Made by a program: the position numbers and the translations under genes
In this document: positions 1-7,102 of the stretch, piece by piece
Numbering within the stretch: position 1 is the first letter of the stretch
How the letters are laid out: each line of letters starts with the position of its first letter
The notes under the pieces: model-generated
The model's input: only the letters and a program-made list of their open reading frames with translations
Databases searched by the model: none
What the model was told of the DNA's origin: nothing
From: Shewanella algidipiscicola
GTDB lineage: Bacteria; Pseudomonadota; Gammaproteobacteria; Enterobacterales; Shewanellaceae
Reading direction: 5' to 3'
DNA: 64,000 nt
Assembly: GCF_003605125.1 (NCBI RefSeq)
Contig: NZ_QPQT01000007.1
Location: 184,929 to 248,928, forward strand

Positions 1-383
1 TGCCTGCCATGGAGTTGATGTCGCAGCTCATTGCAGTTCGTGATCATAAGGCCGGCGATCCTGTCGGCTATGGCAGTTATTGGCATGCCAAGCAAGATAC
101 CCAATTAGGCGTGGTGGCCATTGGTTACGGTGACGGCTATCCGCGTAATGCCCCAGAGGGTACCCCAGTGTGGGTCAATGGCCGCTTAGTACCTATTGTC
201 GGCAGAGTATCAATGGATATGCTCACGGTGGACTTAGGCATAGACGCCACTGATAAAGTTGGTGATGCAGTAATGTTGTGGGGCAAGGCGTTACCCGTTG
301 AGGATGTTGCCGAGCATATTGGTACTATTGCCTACGAGTTAGTGACCAAGTTGACCCCGCGCGTTGCAGTGTGCATGGATTAA
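1..383 (+). CDS. alr: Alanine racemase, C-terminal part (cut by window edge)
   Basis: The visible 126 or so residues are the C-terminal beta domain of a PLP-dependent alanine racemase, which makes D-alanine for peptidoglycan in the cytoplasm. The family blocks [15 protein letters not shown] and [12 protein letters not shown] are visible; the last carries the conserved SMD motif near the active site. The reading frame is open to the left edge, so the PLP-lysine domain and the true start lie outside the window; the first internal ATG at 9 is not the start. The gene runs into a CheX-like gene on the other strand with a strong hairpin between them. Alr versus DadX cannot be settled from this fragment. 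Confidence 0.93.
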   Translation, partial: PAMELMSQLIAVRDHKAGDPVGYGSYWHAKQDTQLGVVAIGYGDGYPRNAPEGTPVWVNGRLVPIVGRVSMDMLTVDLGIDATDKVGDAVMLWGKALPVEDVAEHIGTIAYELVTKLTPRVAVCMD

Positions 384-418
384 CGACTTATTAGCGATTA
401 TTTCAATAACGATTAAGC

Positions 419-444
419 ACCTTAACGACCTCAGTCGTTAAGGT
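419..444. terminator. Hairpin between convergent alr and cheX-like genes
   Basis: An 11-bp perfect stem (ACCTTAACGAC and its complement) closes a 4-base loop between two convergent stop codons. There is no long T-run on either side, so it is a probable rather than a textbook intrinsic terminator. Confidence 0.55.
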
Positions 445-453
445 CTGTTGGCG

Positions 454-918
454 TTAGCGTTCGAAACAGATTTCGATATAAGCGTTGCCGAATTCGCTAC
501 TAAAAGGCATAACGATTTTTTGTCCATCTGATTTATGAGCTATGGTATGCGCCTTACCCGATACCACGACTGGGGTGGCCATCTCAAAATTATAGCCCTT
601 TTCCCCTAATAGTTTTTTTGCTCCACCCGTCACCATGTTGGTTAATTCGCCGACCAGATCGGTGATCTCCTCGTTGATATTTTGCGGCTTTTCCCCCAGC
701 ATTTTATGCATGATCTCAAGTATCAATGGCGCTTCGAAGGTGATTGATAACGACCCCTTTGTCTGCGGTCCAACCATGCCAATAAGTCCTGATACATCTC
801 CCTTAGCGATATTATCTTGCTTTAAATTTGGCTTACCCGGCGTTAGTTTCATGTTTGCCATGGTCTCCAACACATTGAGTAGCGAGGCTAAAAAGGGGTT
901 AATAAAGTTAACATTCAT
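454..918 (-). CDS. cheX: CheX-like chemotaxis phosphatase family protein
   Basis: A 154-residue protein of the CheC/CheX/FliY family, whose members dephosphorylate CheY-P. The helix DLVGELTNMVTGGAKK (about residues 87-102) has the conserved E-x-x-N pair used for CheY-P hydrolysis in CheX. The protein fills one whole CheX domain and has no flagellar-switch domain, so CheX-like is preferred over FliY. The start codon is at 918 and there is no partner gene next to it. Assignment is by motif and length; which response regulator it acts on is unknown. Confidence 0.75.
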   Translation of the reverse strand: MNVNFINPFLASLLNVLETMANMKLTPGKPNLKQDNIAKGDVSGLIGMVGPQTKGSLSITFEAPLILEIMHKMLGEKPQNINEEITDLVGELTNMVTGGAKKLLGEKGYNFEMATPVVVSGKAHTIAHKSDGQKIVMPFSSEFGNAYIEICFER

Positions 919-1172
919 GTCGGACGATGCCTTATTTAAACAAGGATGAATTCAAGGCTATACGCCTTGGTAAAGTGGGCGTTATAACGCGGTGGTTTGA
1001 CCACCTTAGCATAGGCGCACCAATACCTCGCAAGGGCTTTATCGGACTTAAGCGATTGTTTGACGCTTTTATAGGCGGCATTTCAAGCTTGTCATTAATT
1101 TGTATTTTATCTGTTGGGTAAACGTGTCAAATAGACGCTGATAGTAAGGCAAAGTCGCAAGGAGAAGCGGTC

Positions 1173-1301
1173 GTGACATGTTTAGAGGACATTAAAGGCA
1201 AGTTTGCTGGTTCTTTTTATGCCTCAATTGACCGCAAACCTGTGCATTCTCTAGTGGCCGAGGTAAAATGCCCAGTCATGCCCTTTACTGTGGCTTGCTA
1301 A
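1173..1301 (+). CDS. Possible 42-residue ORF upstream of the old dusA start
   Basis: A GTG-started ORF of 42 codons preceded by AAGGAG at a suitable distance, ending 20 bases before the dusA stub. No family is recognised and the composition is unremarkable. It lies in what was the dusA leader region. It could be a small host gene, a leader peptide or chance; only the ribosome binding site speaks for it. Confidence 0.25.
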   Translation: MTCLEDIKGKFAGSFYASIDRKPVHSLVAEVKCPVMPFTVAC

Positions 1302-1321
1302 ACTAGGGGATACCGTTTTTT

Positions 1322-1405
1322 ATGTCGTTACATATCATGCCATCAGTCATCAATCGTACTTTCAGCATTGCGCCCATGCTGGATTGGACGTATTTTATGG
1401 TTTAA
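1322..1405 (+). pseudogene. dusA: dusA 5' remnant left outside the prophage
   Basis: The ORF starting at ATG 1322 encodes residues [13 protein letters not shown], the same N-terminal DusA signature found at the full gene 38 kb to the right. It then leaves the DusA sequence at codon 24 and stops at 1403-1405. It is the original 5' end and native upstream region of dusA, separated from the body of the gene by prophage integration. The shared stretch with the right-hand copy defines the attachment site. Confidence 0.85.
1366..1389 (+). repeat. attL core of the dusA-integrated prophage
   Basis: A 24-bp stretch matching 39185-39208 at 22 of 24 positions. Identical blocks are CATTGC, CCCATGCT and GATTGGAC; the two mismatches separate them. 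It encodes the SIAPMLDW part of DusA. Integration of mobile elements at this dusA position is known for many proteobacterial elements. The exact crossover cannot be read from one genome, but the perfect GATTGGAC block is a candidate overlap. Confidence 0.75.
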
Positions 1406-1652
1406 TGCTGGTTGTTGACTGGCGTGGGGCTCAATAGGGGGCCTGCAAGTTGTGTTTTTAAATAATGGGACCCCACCTATCATGTTGTTGAAAAGTGAAT
1501 AGTGCAGTACTAAAATGTGGTTGAACGTAATTGCATTTGTATTTACGGATTTGTGCGTGTATAACGTTCGTCGATAATCGATTTGTGTTGATCTTTCACT
1601 ATACTTAAAGGTAGGTTGGGTTTAAGGAAGCAGTCGATAAGGAGGAGTATCT

Positions 1653-1820
1653 ATGAATAATAAAAAATCTAAAGAAAAAAGTAGCACCTCATCTAGTAGT
1701 GCCAAAGTTTATCAACTTAATGATAACGGCGAGTTTCGCCTTAATTTGGCAGATCGCAATAGTCGTAAGCGTATTATGAGTAAGATTAGTCGTTTCAAAG
1801 GTTTCCCTGTTACTGCTTAA
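1653..1820 (+). CDS. Small basic protein of unknown function, left prophage end
   Basis: A 55-residue ORF with an excellent ribosome binding site (AAGGAGGAG, 6-8 bases upstream). The first third is rich in Lys and Ser, followed by a more ordered basic stretch (NGEFRLNLADRNSRKRIMSKISRF). No family is recognised. It is the first gene inside the attL end and ends 6 bases before the start of a membrane-protein gene in the same direction, so the two are probably co-transcribed. A small nucleic-acid-binding protein would fit the charge, but that is only inference. Confidence 0.6.
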   Translation: MNNKKSKEKSSTSSSSAKVYQLNDNGEFRLNLADRNSRKRIMSKISRFKGFPVTA

Positions 1821-1826
1821 TATGGA

Positions 1827-2672
1827 GTGTTCATGGGAGCTTTTGCCGTAGCTTTTATTCTTATCTCTGGTTACTTGTACGTATCTAATTCCAAATACCA
1901 GAAATACATTACTCGAAGAGAAGATGGCCACAGGTATTACTTTCGCTGTGGCTCTTTCGGTATCCTTTTTTGTGTAGTAGGGATTTTTTTTGCGGTTGTA
2001 TGTGATTATTACAATTGGCCCTCCGCTGCCCTTGCCCTTATAGATACCTCTATTGAAAAGTTGTCCGGCCCCACCTCAAAACTGACAGTTCAAGAGTATC
2101 TAAATGCTAAATTATTGGCAGGCTCAGCTTTCGCTTTACCTATTGCTTTTGCCATAGCATGGATTGAAAACTACTTTAGAGATGATGATAAATCAAGAAA
2201 GTATATTAATGATGTAAAAAGTCCTGCTCTTGAAAAGTTTCTGTTTGAATGTGGAGAAACTGTTAGTTCAGTATTGATCACTTTGGCAAGTAGAAAAGTC
2301 TATGTTGGGCTTGTACATGAGATTCCTATAGAAGCTGGAGAAGTTGAGCACTTTACTATTTTGCCCATGCTTAGTGGCTATAGAGATAAAGATAGGTTAA
2401 CTGTTAAATTTACAACGAACTATTTTGTTCATTATGAAAATCAACTAGATGATGCTGGTGACCCTCGTGATGAGGGGGTCTGTTTAGATGACTTTATTGA
2501 AGTTATCCCTGTATCTGAAATGGTTCATATTGGTAGGTTTGATATTGATACGTACAAAAACTTTGGAAAACCACTGGATGGAAATGGAATACATATGTCT
2601 TCAATCCCGTGGGTAGAGCCTCCGAGCTCTCCCATAGATAGTGGAAAACCAACAGATGTGCATTTGAGTTGA
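1827..2672 (+). CDS. Accessory membrane protein of unknown function
   Basis: A 281-residue protein starting at GTG 1827 (ATG 1833 is the alternative, two codons in). Hydrophobic segments at about residues 3-20, 43-64 and 97-115 are followed by a soluble C-terminal half of about 165 residues ending in a Pro/Ser-rich tail. No known domain is recognised. It lies between attL and the repressor, where lysogenic accessory genes of temperate phages often sit, and it is followed by an intrinsic terminator. A role in lysogen fitness or superinfection exclusion is possible but unproven. Confidence 0.75.
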   Translation: MFMGAFAVAFILISGYLYVSNSKYQKYITRREDGHRYYFRCGSFGILFCVVGIFFAVVCDYYNWPSAALALIDTSIEKLSGPTSKLTVQEYLNAKLLAGSAFALPIAFAIAWIENYFRDDDKSRKYINDVKSPALEKFLFECGETVSSVLITLASRKVYVGLVHEIPIEAGEVEHFTILPMLSGYRDKDRLTVKFTTNYFVHYENQLDDAGDPRDEGVCLDDFIEVIPVSEMVHIGRFDIDTYKNFGKPLDGNGIHMSSIPWVEPPSSPIDSGKPTDVHLS

Positions 2673-2686
2673 AATTCAGATTAAAT

Positions 2687-2712
2687 GGGGCTCTAGATAG
2701 GAGCCCTTTTTT
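2687..2712 (+). terminator. Intrinsic terminator after the accessory membrane gene
   Basis: The stem GGGCTC/GAGCCC with a short loop is followed by TTTTTT, 15 bases after the stop codon of the gene ending at 2672. Confidence 0.85.
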
Positions 2713-2723
2713 GTGGGCGGTGT

Positions 2724-2996
2724 TTAGGTAGGGCTGATGCCTAGTGACAAGACAAGTACCAGGTATGTCATCGCTTTGACTGCTAACCATGCCTTGGGTG
2801 AGAATATTGGTTTGTTTAGGTATCTGATTAAATAGGCAAGCGCTAAGAACGTAAAGCCGCTTATCGGGTTGAAGAAAAAGCTTGTTTCACTTATCCCAAC
2901 TGATAACACTAGAAAGATGAAAGTGGCCTGAACGTAATGAAACTTGCTTTTAGAATGGCGTGGGTTAGGTACTTCAATAGTGTCGGTTTTTAGCAT
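2724..2996 (-). CDS. Small membrane protein of unknown function
   Basis: A 90-residue protein with two or three hydrophobic segments (about 22-40, 44-62 and 73-88) and a polar N-terminus. The start at 2996 is supported by AAGGA eight bases upstream. It converges with the gene ending at 2672 and shares the short intergenic region holding the terminator. No family is recognised. It sits in the leftward accessory group upstream of the repressor; expression in the lysogen is plausible. Confidence 0.6.
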   Translation of the reverse strand: MLKTDTIEVPNPRHSKSKFHYVQATFIFLVLSVGISETSFFFNPISGFTFLALAYLIRYLNKPIFSPKAWLAVKAMTYLVLVLSLGISPT

Positions 2997-3316
2997 ATTA
3001 CATCCTTGTAATTTATGGCTTGTCCTTAGAGTGTAGAAGTTATGTCTAACTATACCACTTGTATGTTTGGTTTGTTGAGCATCGCCCTAAGGTGATTTCA
3101 ACTTGTTGGCATCTGCTTCACTTTCAGTATTTTTCGCTTTTCATCAAACTTTGGATTTCAGGAGCCTCAAGATTGATTGTTGTGCGTTTGGCTTGTATAT
3201 CAATAATGATATCGGGGGAGACATGTTGGGGCTTAGTGATTTGTTTTGTGATTAATGGGACACCGTTAATTAAGTGGTGCCCCACCGAGATATAAAGTCG
3301 AACATCCGCCATTTAC
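2997..3316. other. 320-base gap with an integrase-arm-like inverted repeat
   Basis: No convincing gene is seen; a 62-codon ORF on the minus strand (3312-3124) lacks a good ribosome binding site. The stretch holds GGGACACC at 3257-3264 facing GGTGCCCC at 3276-3283, a near-perfect inverted pair. The same GGGACACC occurs at 39058-39065 beside attR and at 38805-38812 inside the integrase gene. These may be binding sites for the integrase or another phage protein. Confidence 0.4.
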
Positions 3317-3994
3317 TTATTCGGGTATATTGTCACGCTCAATCCAAGGAAGTGTGATCTTATCTGGCGTGGTGTCAAATTTAGTGGCTAGAAACTCTTT
3401 GAGACGGTCCTCATCTACATAGCCATCAGGCATAAATTGTTCACGATTCTCACGCCATGCTTTCCAAATAGCCATTTGTTCATCGGTTAATTGCACGCCT
3501 GAGGCGCTAACGTTCCATTTCTTCCCATCGCAGTCATTACCACTGTTTCCGCAACCATCAGGTATATATGTAGCCATTGCCAACTGATTTCCTTGACCAG
3601 CAGTGAACGGTGCAACCTCGAGCCATATTTGAGCTAAGTCAGCACCAGTTTGCTTCTGAAGATCCATGGCGGCGACTTTTGCAGTTTCGGCTCTGTCAAT
3701 TTGTGTTAGGGCGGACGGAGATATGATTATCCATCGTAGGCGCTTTCTGCCTGAAAAGCTGGTGTCATTCTTGTCGATTATTTGATACTCATGTGCAACA
3801 GGCTTAGTTATTGTTGAAGTTTGCTCAACAGGCTCCATAAATACGCCAAAGAGGAAGAAGAAGGCGATGGCGCCAAGACCATAGAATTTAAAAACTTGTC
3901 CGCGAGTTGCTTTGCCTGCCCAAGAGGGTTTAAGTAATCCAATCACACAAATAGCTGATGATGCTAAAAATAATAATGCTAGAACGGTATCCAT
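3317..3994 (-). CDS. Membrane-anchored protein, possibly DUF4875-like
   Basis: A 225-residue protein from ATG 3994, chosen because AAAGGA lies ten bases upstream; a longer frame reaches 4054 but has no ribosome binding site. Two hydrophobic segments (about residues 3-20 and 32-50) precede a soluble domain that begins with a YQIIDKNDTSFSGRKR stretch and has paired cysteines (GCGNSGNDC). This resembles the DUF4875 family as I recall it. Function is unknown. It is directly downstream of a small secreted protein gene (4051-4260), so the two form a leftward pair behind the repressor gene. Confidence 0.65.
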   Translation of the reverse strand: MDTVLALLFLASSAICVIGLLKPSWAGKATRGQVFKFYGLGAIAFFFLFGVFMEPVEQTSTITKPVAHEYQIIDKNDTSFSGRKRLRWIIISPSALTQIDRAETAKVAAMDLQKQTGADLAQIWLEVAPFTAGQGNQLAMATYIPDGCGNSGNDCDGKKWNVSASGVQLTDEQMAIWKAWRENREQFMPDGYVDEDRLKEFLATKFDTTPDKITLPWIERDNIPE

Positions 3995-4050
3995 TCGTTT
4001 ATTTCCTTTTATATTTAAATCAAAGTGGTGCTTATATGCTCTGGGGGTAT

Positions 4051-4260
4051 TCACTTTTTAGGTAAGCGTCCGCCGCTGGCTAAGCACTCTTTGATTGTTT
4101 CGTATGGGGTATAGTTTTTAGTGCGTTTATAAGAGCGACTGGATTTGTCGTGGCAAATATCGTTTTTGCTCTTTTTTACATTGGGTTCATTGGCATCTTC
4201 GTTGGCGAAGCTGGCAGGGGTAAATAAACATAACGTTAAGCAAACGAAAATCCATCTCAT
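4051..4260 (-). CDS. Small secreted protein with a CH...YxRTK...C...GGRLPK motif
   Basis: A 69-residue protein with a clear signal peptide (MRWIFVCLTLCLFTPASFA) and a 35-residue mature module with ICHDKSS, YKRTKNY and ECLASGGRLPKK. From memory, the same module stands at the N-terminus of secreted HNH/DUF1524-type nucleases of Vibrio and relatives; here it ends after the module with no nuclease domain. It could be a free-standing version or a truncated gene. It lies directly upstream of the membrane-anchored gene 3317-3994. Confidence 0.65.
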   Translation of the reverse strand: MRWIFVCLTLCLFTPASFANEDANEPNVKKSKNDICHDKSSRSYKRTKNYTPYETIKECLASGGRLPKK

Positions 4261-4310
4261 TAAAAAACTCCCTTTAATTACTTCTGTAAAAACTCGCTAT
4301 TTAAAAATCA

Positions 4311-4925
4311 TTACAGCGCCTTACCAGTAAATACGACTTTGCCGACGATGGTGCAGTTACCATTGATTTCGACAAATTTATTCGGCCAGTCGGGGTTTAG
4401 GGCTTTGAGGTATTTTTTATTGCCATCGATGATCAGCTGCTTGAAGGTGGCTTGGTTTTCATCATCCAGGCGCGCCACTACATAGCTGCCGTTCTCCACC
4501 TGTGCGTCGGGGTCAACATAAATCAAATCGCCTTCTTCAAAGCGAGGCAACATGCTTTCGCCTTCCACTTTAACGATAAACGAGTGTTGACTGCATTTGA
4601 TTGGGCAAGGATAAAGCTCAACATCGAGGGGGGGTAATTCTTGTATTTCGGTCCATACCCCTGCTTGCACCATACTGATCAGCGGTAAATAGTTACCGGC
4701 ACTGGCGACCACAGTCGCGTTATCCATCTCACCGACACCAAACCTTAAAAATTCAGGAGAAGTTTGTAAGGCTTCTGCTAACTGCTCAATATTTCTCGGG
4801 TTTTTAGTTAACCCAGCTTCTATTTTTTGCAATGCAGCTTGAGTTGTTAAAGCTTTTTCAGCGACTTGACGTTGACTTAAGCCAAGTTGAAGGCGTCTTT
4901 TTTTTATTCTTTCTGAAATATCCAT
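4311..4925 (-). CDS. CI/LexA-type phage repressor (XRE HTH + S24 peptidase)
   Basis: A 204-residue lysogeny repressor. Residues 1-60 form an XRE helix-turn-helix (SQRQVAEKALTTQAALQKIEAG); residues 80-204 form an S24 self-cleaving peptidase. The cleavage pair is Ala88-Gly89 (VQAGVW), the catalytic Ser is 124 (GESMLP) and the Lys is 162 (ATFKQL), all intact. RecA-stimulated cleavage, and so SOS-linked induction, is therefore expected. This differs from P2 itself, whose C repressor is not cleaved. It faces the Cro-like gene across a 147-bp operator region. Confidence 0.93.
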   Translation of the reverse strand: MDISERIKKRRLQLGLSQRQVAEKALTTQAALQKIEAGLTKNPRNIEQLAEALQTSPEFLRFGVGEMDNATVVASAGNYLPLISMVQAGVWTEIQELPPLDVELYPCPIKCSQHSFIVKVEGESMLPRFEEGDLIYVDPDAQVENGSYVVARLDDENQATFKQLIIDGNKKYLKALNPDWPNKFVEINGNCTIVGKVVFTGKAL

Positions 4926-5008
4926 AAATCCTCTAAAAAGATCAGTTACTTAAATAAAGCAAAAACATCCTATACAACTTTTATTCATTATTAAAACTTT
5001 TACGACTC

Positions 5009-5037
5009 TTTACAACTGACTTAAAGTTGTGTTTAAT
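5009..5037 (+). promoter_or_regulatory. Early promoter and operator between repressor and cro-like gene
   Basis: TTTACA at 5009-5014 and TTTAAT at 5032-5037 are 17 bases apart and form a sigma-70 promoter reading into the cro-like gene. The inverted repeat ACAACT (5012-5017) / AGTTGT (5025-5030) lies between and over these elements. Another ACAACTTTT copy at 4974 is on the repressor side. These are the likely operators for the repressor and its antagonist. Confidence 0.7.
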
Positions 5038-5072
5038 GACAACCAAAAGTAGTCATGCGGAGTTAAAGTTTT

Positions 5073-5294
5073 ATGAGTGGCGTTGAAAAAGCCGTAAAAA
5101 TTATCGGTGGACAAACAGCAACCGCTAATCACTTCGGTATTAGTCAAAGTCATGTTTGGAAGTGGATTAATGTTTTTAAACAAGCCCCTGCCAAATATGT
5201 AAAAAAGCTTTCTGCACTGACTAACAACGAAGTCACGGTTGATCAGCTGCTTGCAGATCATGAGAAAGCAGAAAAAAAAGAGGGGATGCAATGA
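5073..5294 (+). CDS. Cro/YdaS-like helix-turn-helix regulator
   Basis: A 73-residue protein opposite the repressor gene. Its core, AVKIIGGQTATANHFGISQSHVWKWI, is the Cro/YdaS-type helix-turn-helix in which the segment SQSHVWKWI is the recognition helix. It is first in the rightward early operon and probably competes for the operators at 4974-5030 to favour lytic growth. Its stop overlaps the start of the next gene (ATGA), indicating coupled translation. Confidence 0.85.
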   Translation: MSGVEKAVKIIGGQTATANHFGISQSHVWKWINVFKQAPAKYVKKLSALTNNEVTVDQLLADHEKAEKKEGMQ

Positions 5295-5554
5295 ATATGG
5301 CCTTTGCATTACTGGCGCGTTTTGAGTCACCGGTGGTAGCGCTTAAGGATATCAGCGACGAGTTTTTAGGGTTAACCCCTAAAACCGCAGAGCAAAAGGC
5401 CAAGGCGCAAAAATTGCCGTTCCCGACTTTTAAGCTGCGTGACTCGGAGCGCTCACCCTCGCTGGTTAATGTGCAGGATTTGGCCGCGTACATGGACAGC
5501 CAGTATGCGTTATCGCGTAAAGACTGGGACACGATTCAGCAAGCCAAGCGCTAA
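5291..5554 (+). CDS. PrtN-like (pyocin activator family) protein
   Basis: An 87-residue protein with the ALLARFESPVVALKDISDEFLGL start and the LPFPTFKLRDSERSPSLVNVQDLAAYMD core of the pyocin-activator PrtN family, small DNA-binding proteins found in early operons of many phages. It overlaps the cro-like gene by four bases. It probably acts as a transcription regulator of the early region, taking the place of P2 Cox or a CII-type factor. The family call is from pattern recognition; the target is unknown. Confidence 0.75.
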   Translation: MNMAFALLARFESPVVALKDISDEFLGLTPKTAEQKAKAQKLPFPTFKLRDSERSPSLVNVQDLAAYMDSQYALSRKDWDTIQQAKR

Positions 5555-5591
5555 TACAACAGCTTATAGGCACGGCAACGCAGGAGGATTT

Positions 5592-5789
5592 ATGAGTTAT
5601 CGGCAAATAAAAGGCACCACGATTGAAGTACCAGATTGGGTACAAGTACCGGCTTTTGCAGAGTTTAGTGAAGCAAAGCTGGAGAAGAGCCGCCGCGCGA
5701 TTGCGTATCTACGCAGTAAGCATTTTGGGAATGGAGTTGGTAAACGAAAAACAAGATTAGCAGAAAAAACAAAGCCACAACTGCGCTAA
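5592..5789 (+). CDS. Small phage protein of unknown function
   Basis: A 65-residue protein starting at ATG 5592 because AGGAGG is placed 6-7 bases upstream; a longer frame from 5439 overlaps the PrtN-like gene and has no ribosome binding site. The N-terminal half is ordered (IKGTTIEVPDWVQVPAF), the C-terminal half is very basic (VGKRKTRLAEKTKPQLR). No family is recognised. It lies in the early rightward operon. Confidence 0.6.
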   Translation: MSYRQIKGTTIEVPDWVQVPAFAEFSEAKLEKSRRAIAYLRSKHFGNGVGKRKTRLAEKTKPQLR

Positions 5790-5826
5790 CAGTTATGGCC
5801 GATACCATTTAATGAGGACACACCAA

Positions 5827-6066
5827 ATGATGAAACAAAGCATAGCAGCAAATATTACCCCAGCGCAAGCCATTACTAATGAGGCTAACCGCCTGATTGC
5901 CACCCTTAAGCTTGCTACACCAGCAGATAGCGAAATGGTTGAAGTGGCGCTTGAGTCACTTAAGGCGGTTGCTGAGGTTATCGCCCCTAGCTTGGCTAAA
6001 ACACTTGGTATTCGCATTATTGCTATCCGTAATAACATCCACGTCAACCAAGTACAGGTGGCTTGA
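5827..6066 (+). CDS. Small helical phage protein of unknown function
   Basis: A 79-residue protein. The start at 5827 is preferred over 5812 because GAGGAC lies in front of it; a second ATG follows immediately. It is Ala-rich and mostly helical (ITPAQAITNEANRLIATLKLA). No family is recognised. Member of the early operon. Confidence 0.6.
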   Translation: MMKQSIAANITPAQAITNEANRLIATLKLATPADSEMVEVALESLKAVAEVIAPSLAKTLGIRIIAIRNNIHVNQVQVA

Positions 6067-6067
6067 T

Positions 6068-6364
6068 ATGACTACACAAACAACGGCGGCCAATGGGTCG
6101 CAGTTTGAACACCCTTCTTTTGACTTAAGTAACCCACAACACCTCGCCATGCGTAAGGTGATAGCTGATCTTCACTGGAAGCATGCAGCGGCTCTACAGC
6201 GTGGAGTACTCACTACTGCAGCTCGCTATCGAGGTATGGCGAGTGGCCTAGAGAAAGCCGCCCGTTTTATTTTAAAGGATGATGATTTGAGCTGGTTTTG
6301 CTTTCGTCTGGTGTGCTCATTTGAGGATATGGAAGAGCTATATAGAAAGAGGGTGGGAGCATGA
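6068..6364 (+). CDS. Small phage protein of unknown function
   Basis: A 98-residue protein starting one base after the previous stop (TGATATG). It has a polar 25-residue N-terminus followed by helices with RKVIADLHWKHAAALQRG and a C-terminal EDMEELYRKRVG. No known domain is recognised. Tight packing with both neighbours (four-base overlap with the next gene) indicates co-translation in the early operon. Confidence 0.65.
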   Translation: MTTQTTAANGSQFEHPSFDLSNPQHLAMRKVIADLHWKHAAALQRGVLTTAARYRGMASGLEKAARFILKDDDLSWFCFRLVCSFEDMEELYRKRVGA

Positions 6365-6600
6365 AACTAGCCCATGTCGATTTATCAGAAATCAGAGTTG
6401 TCTCGCTTTATGTGATCACCTGTTTCATGTGTGAAAAACAACTTCATCTAGCAGCGAGTGAAATTGATGCCAGCGTTGGTGACGCAGCCGCAATGGCAGC
6501 ATCTCAGGGTTGGCATAGCTACGAAACCGCAGATGAAAGCTGTTCTGTTGTCTGCCCAAGCTGCATTAAAGAAACGCAGGAAAACGAAGGGGAGGATTAG
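6361..6600 (+). CDS. Small zinc-finger phage protein
   Basis: A 79-residue protein with two CxxC knuckles (CFMC near residue 21 and CPSC near residue 66), a four-cysteine zinc site split by a helical insert. Start at ATG 6361 overlaps the previous stop. Function is unknown; small zinc proteins of early phage operons often bind nucleic acid or host factors. Confidence 0.65.
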   Translation: MKLAHVDLSEIRVVSLYVITCFMCEKQLHLAASEIDASVGDAAAMAASQGWHSYETADESCSVVCPSCIKETQENEGED

Positions 6601-6602
6601 GC

Positions 6603-6872
6603 ATGTGTACGTTAGCCGCAGCAGAACGAATGTTAGCCACTGGCAAGTTTTACAGCGCCGGCATGTTAGCCGCCGAATTAGGTATTTCGGCCGCGAGTGC
6701 ATCAGGCAAGCTATCTAACATTCGCTCTTCAAAAAAATATCAGTGTGTGGTGACGCCTTTACCTAACCGTAAGGTCAAGGTGATCGCCATTAATGGTAAG
6801 TCTGTTTCTAAACAATCCATGTGGGACTTGGTGTTATTTAACCGTCCATTACAAAGCGGGGTGCATGCATGA
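6603..6872 (+). CDS. Small HTH-type phage protein
   Basis: An 89-residue protein whose middle (FYSAGMLAAELGISAASASGKLSNIRSSKKY) reads as a winged-helix or HTH-type segment followed by a beta hairpin (VTPLPNRKVKVIAINGK). It probably binds DNA. Start at ATG 6603, two bases after the previous stop; the next gene overlaps by four bases. No specific family is recognised. Confidence 0.6.
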   Translation: MCTLAAAERMLATGKFYSAGMLAAELGISAASASGKLSNIRSSKKYQCVVTPLPNRKVKVIAINGKSVSKQSMWDLVLFNRPLQSGVHA

Positions 6873-7102
6873 GCCCGTCGCATTTAAATCAGGGCGAAAT
6901 ACTCGCCGAACTTGGTTATAAGCCACGCCCCGTTTTTAACGGTCGTCATCAAGCAGGTTTGCGTAGTGACGGTTTACCTTACGCTAGCCGTAGCCAAGTA
7001 AGTGAAGCCAAGCGAGCGCAACGTGCCCGCGCTCGGCGGATTGAGGATATTGAGTTAGCCAGAGAGTTGGGCATTAGCCTGCAAGATTTGAGGGGGGAAT
7101 GA
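6869..7102 (+). CDS. Small basic phage protein
   Basis: A 77-residue protein with a central Arg-rich helix (SEAKRAQRARARRIEDIELARELGISLQDLRGE). Both its start and stop overlap neighbours by four bases. No family is recognised; the charge suggests nucleic-acid contact. Confidence 0.6.
   Translation: MSPSHLNQGEILAELGYKPRPVFNGRHQAGLRSDGLPYASRSQVSEAKRAQRARARRIEDIELARELGISLQDLRGE

Noticed and set aside
635..1121. Two plus-strand ORFs (635-949 and 927-1121)
   Set aside because: The first is antisense to the CheX-like gene; the second lacks a ribosome binding site and any recognisable sequence.
3124..3312. 62-codon minus-strand ORF after the 3317-3994 gene
   Set aside because: No Shine-Dalgarno sequence and it covers the GGGACACC inverted repeat; more likely non-coding.
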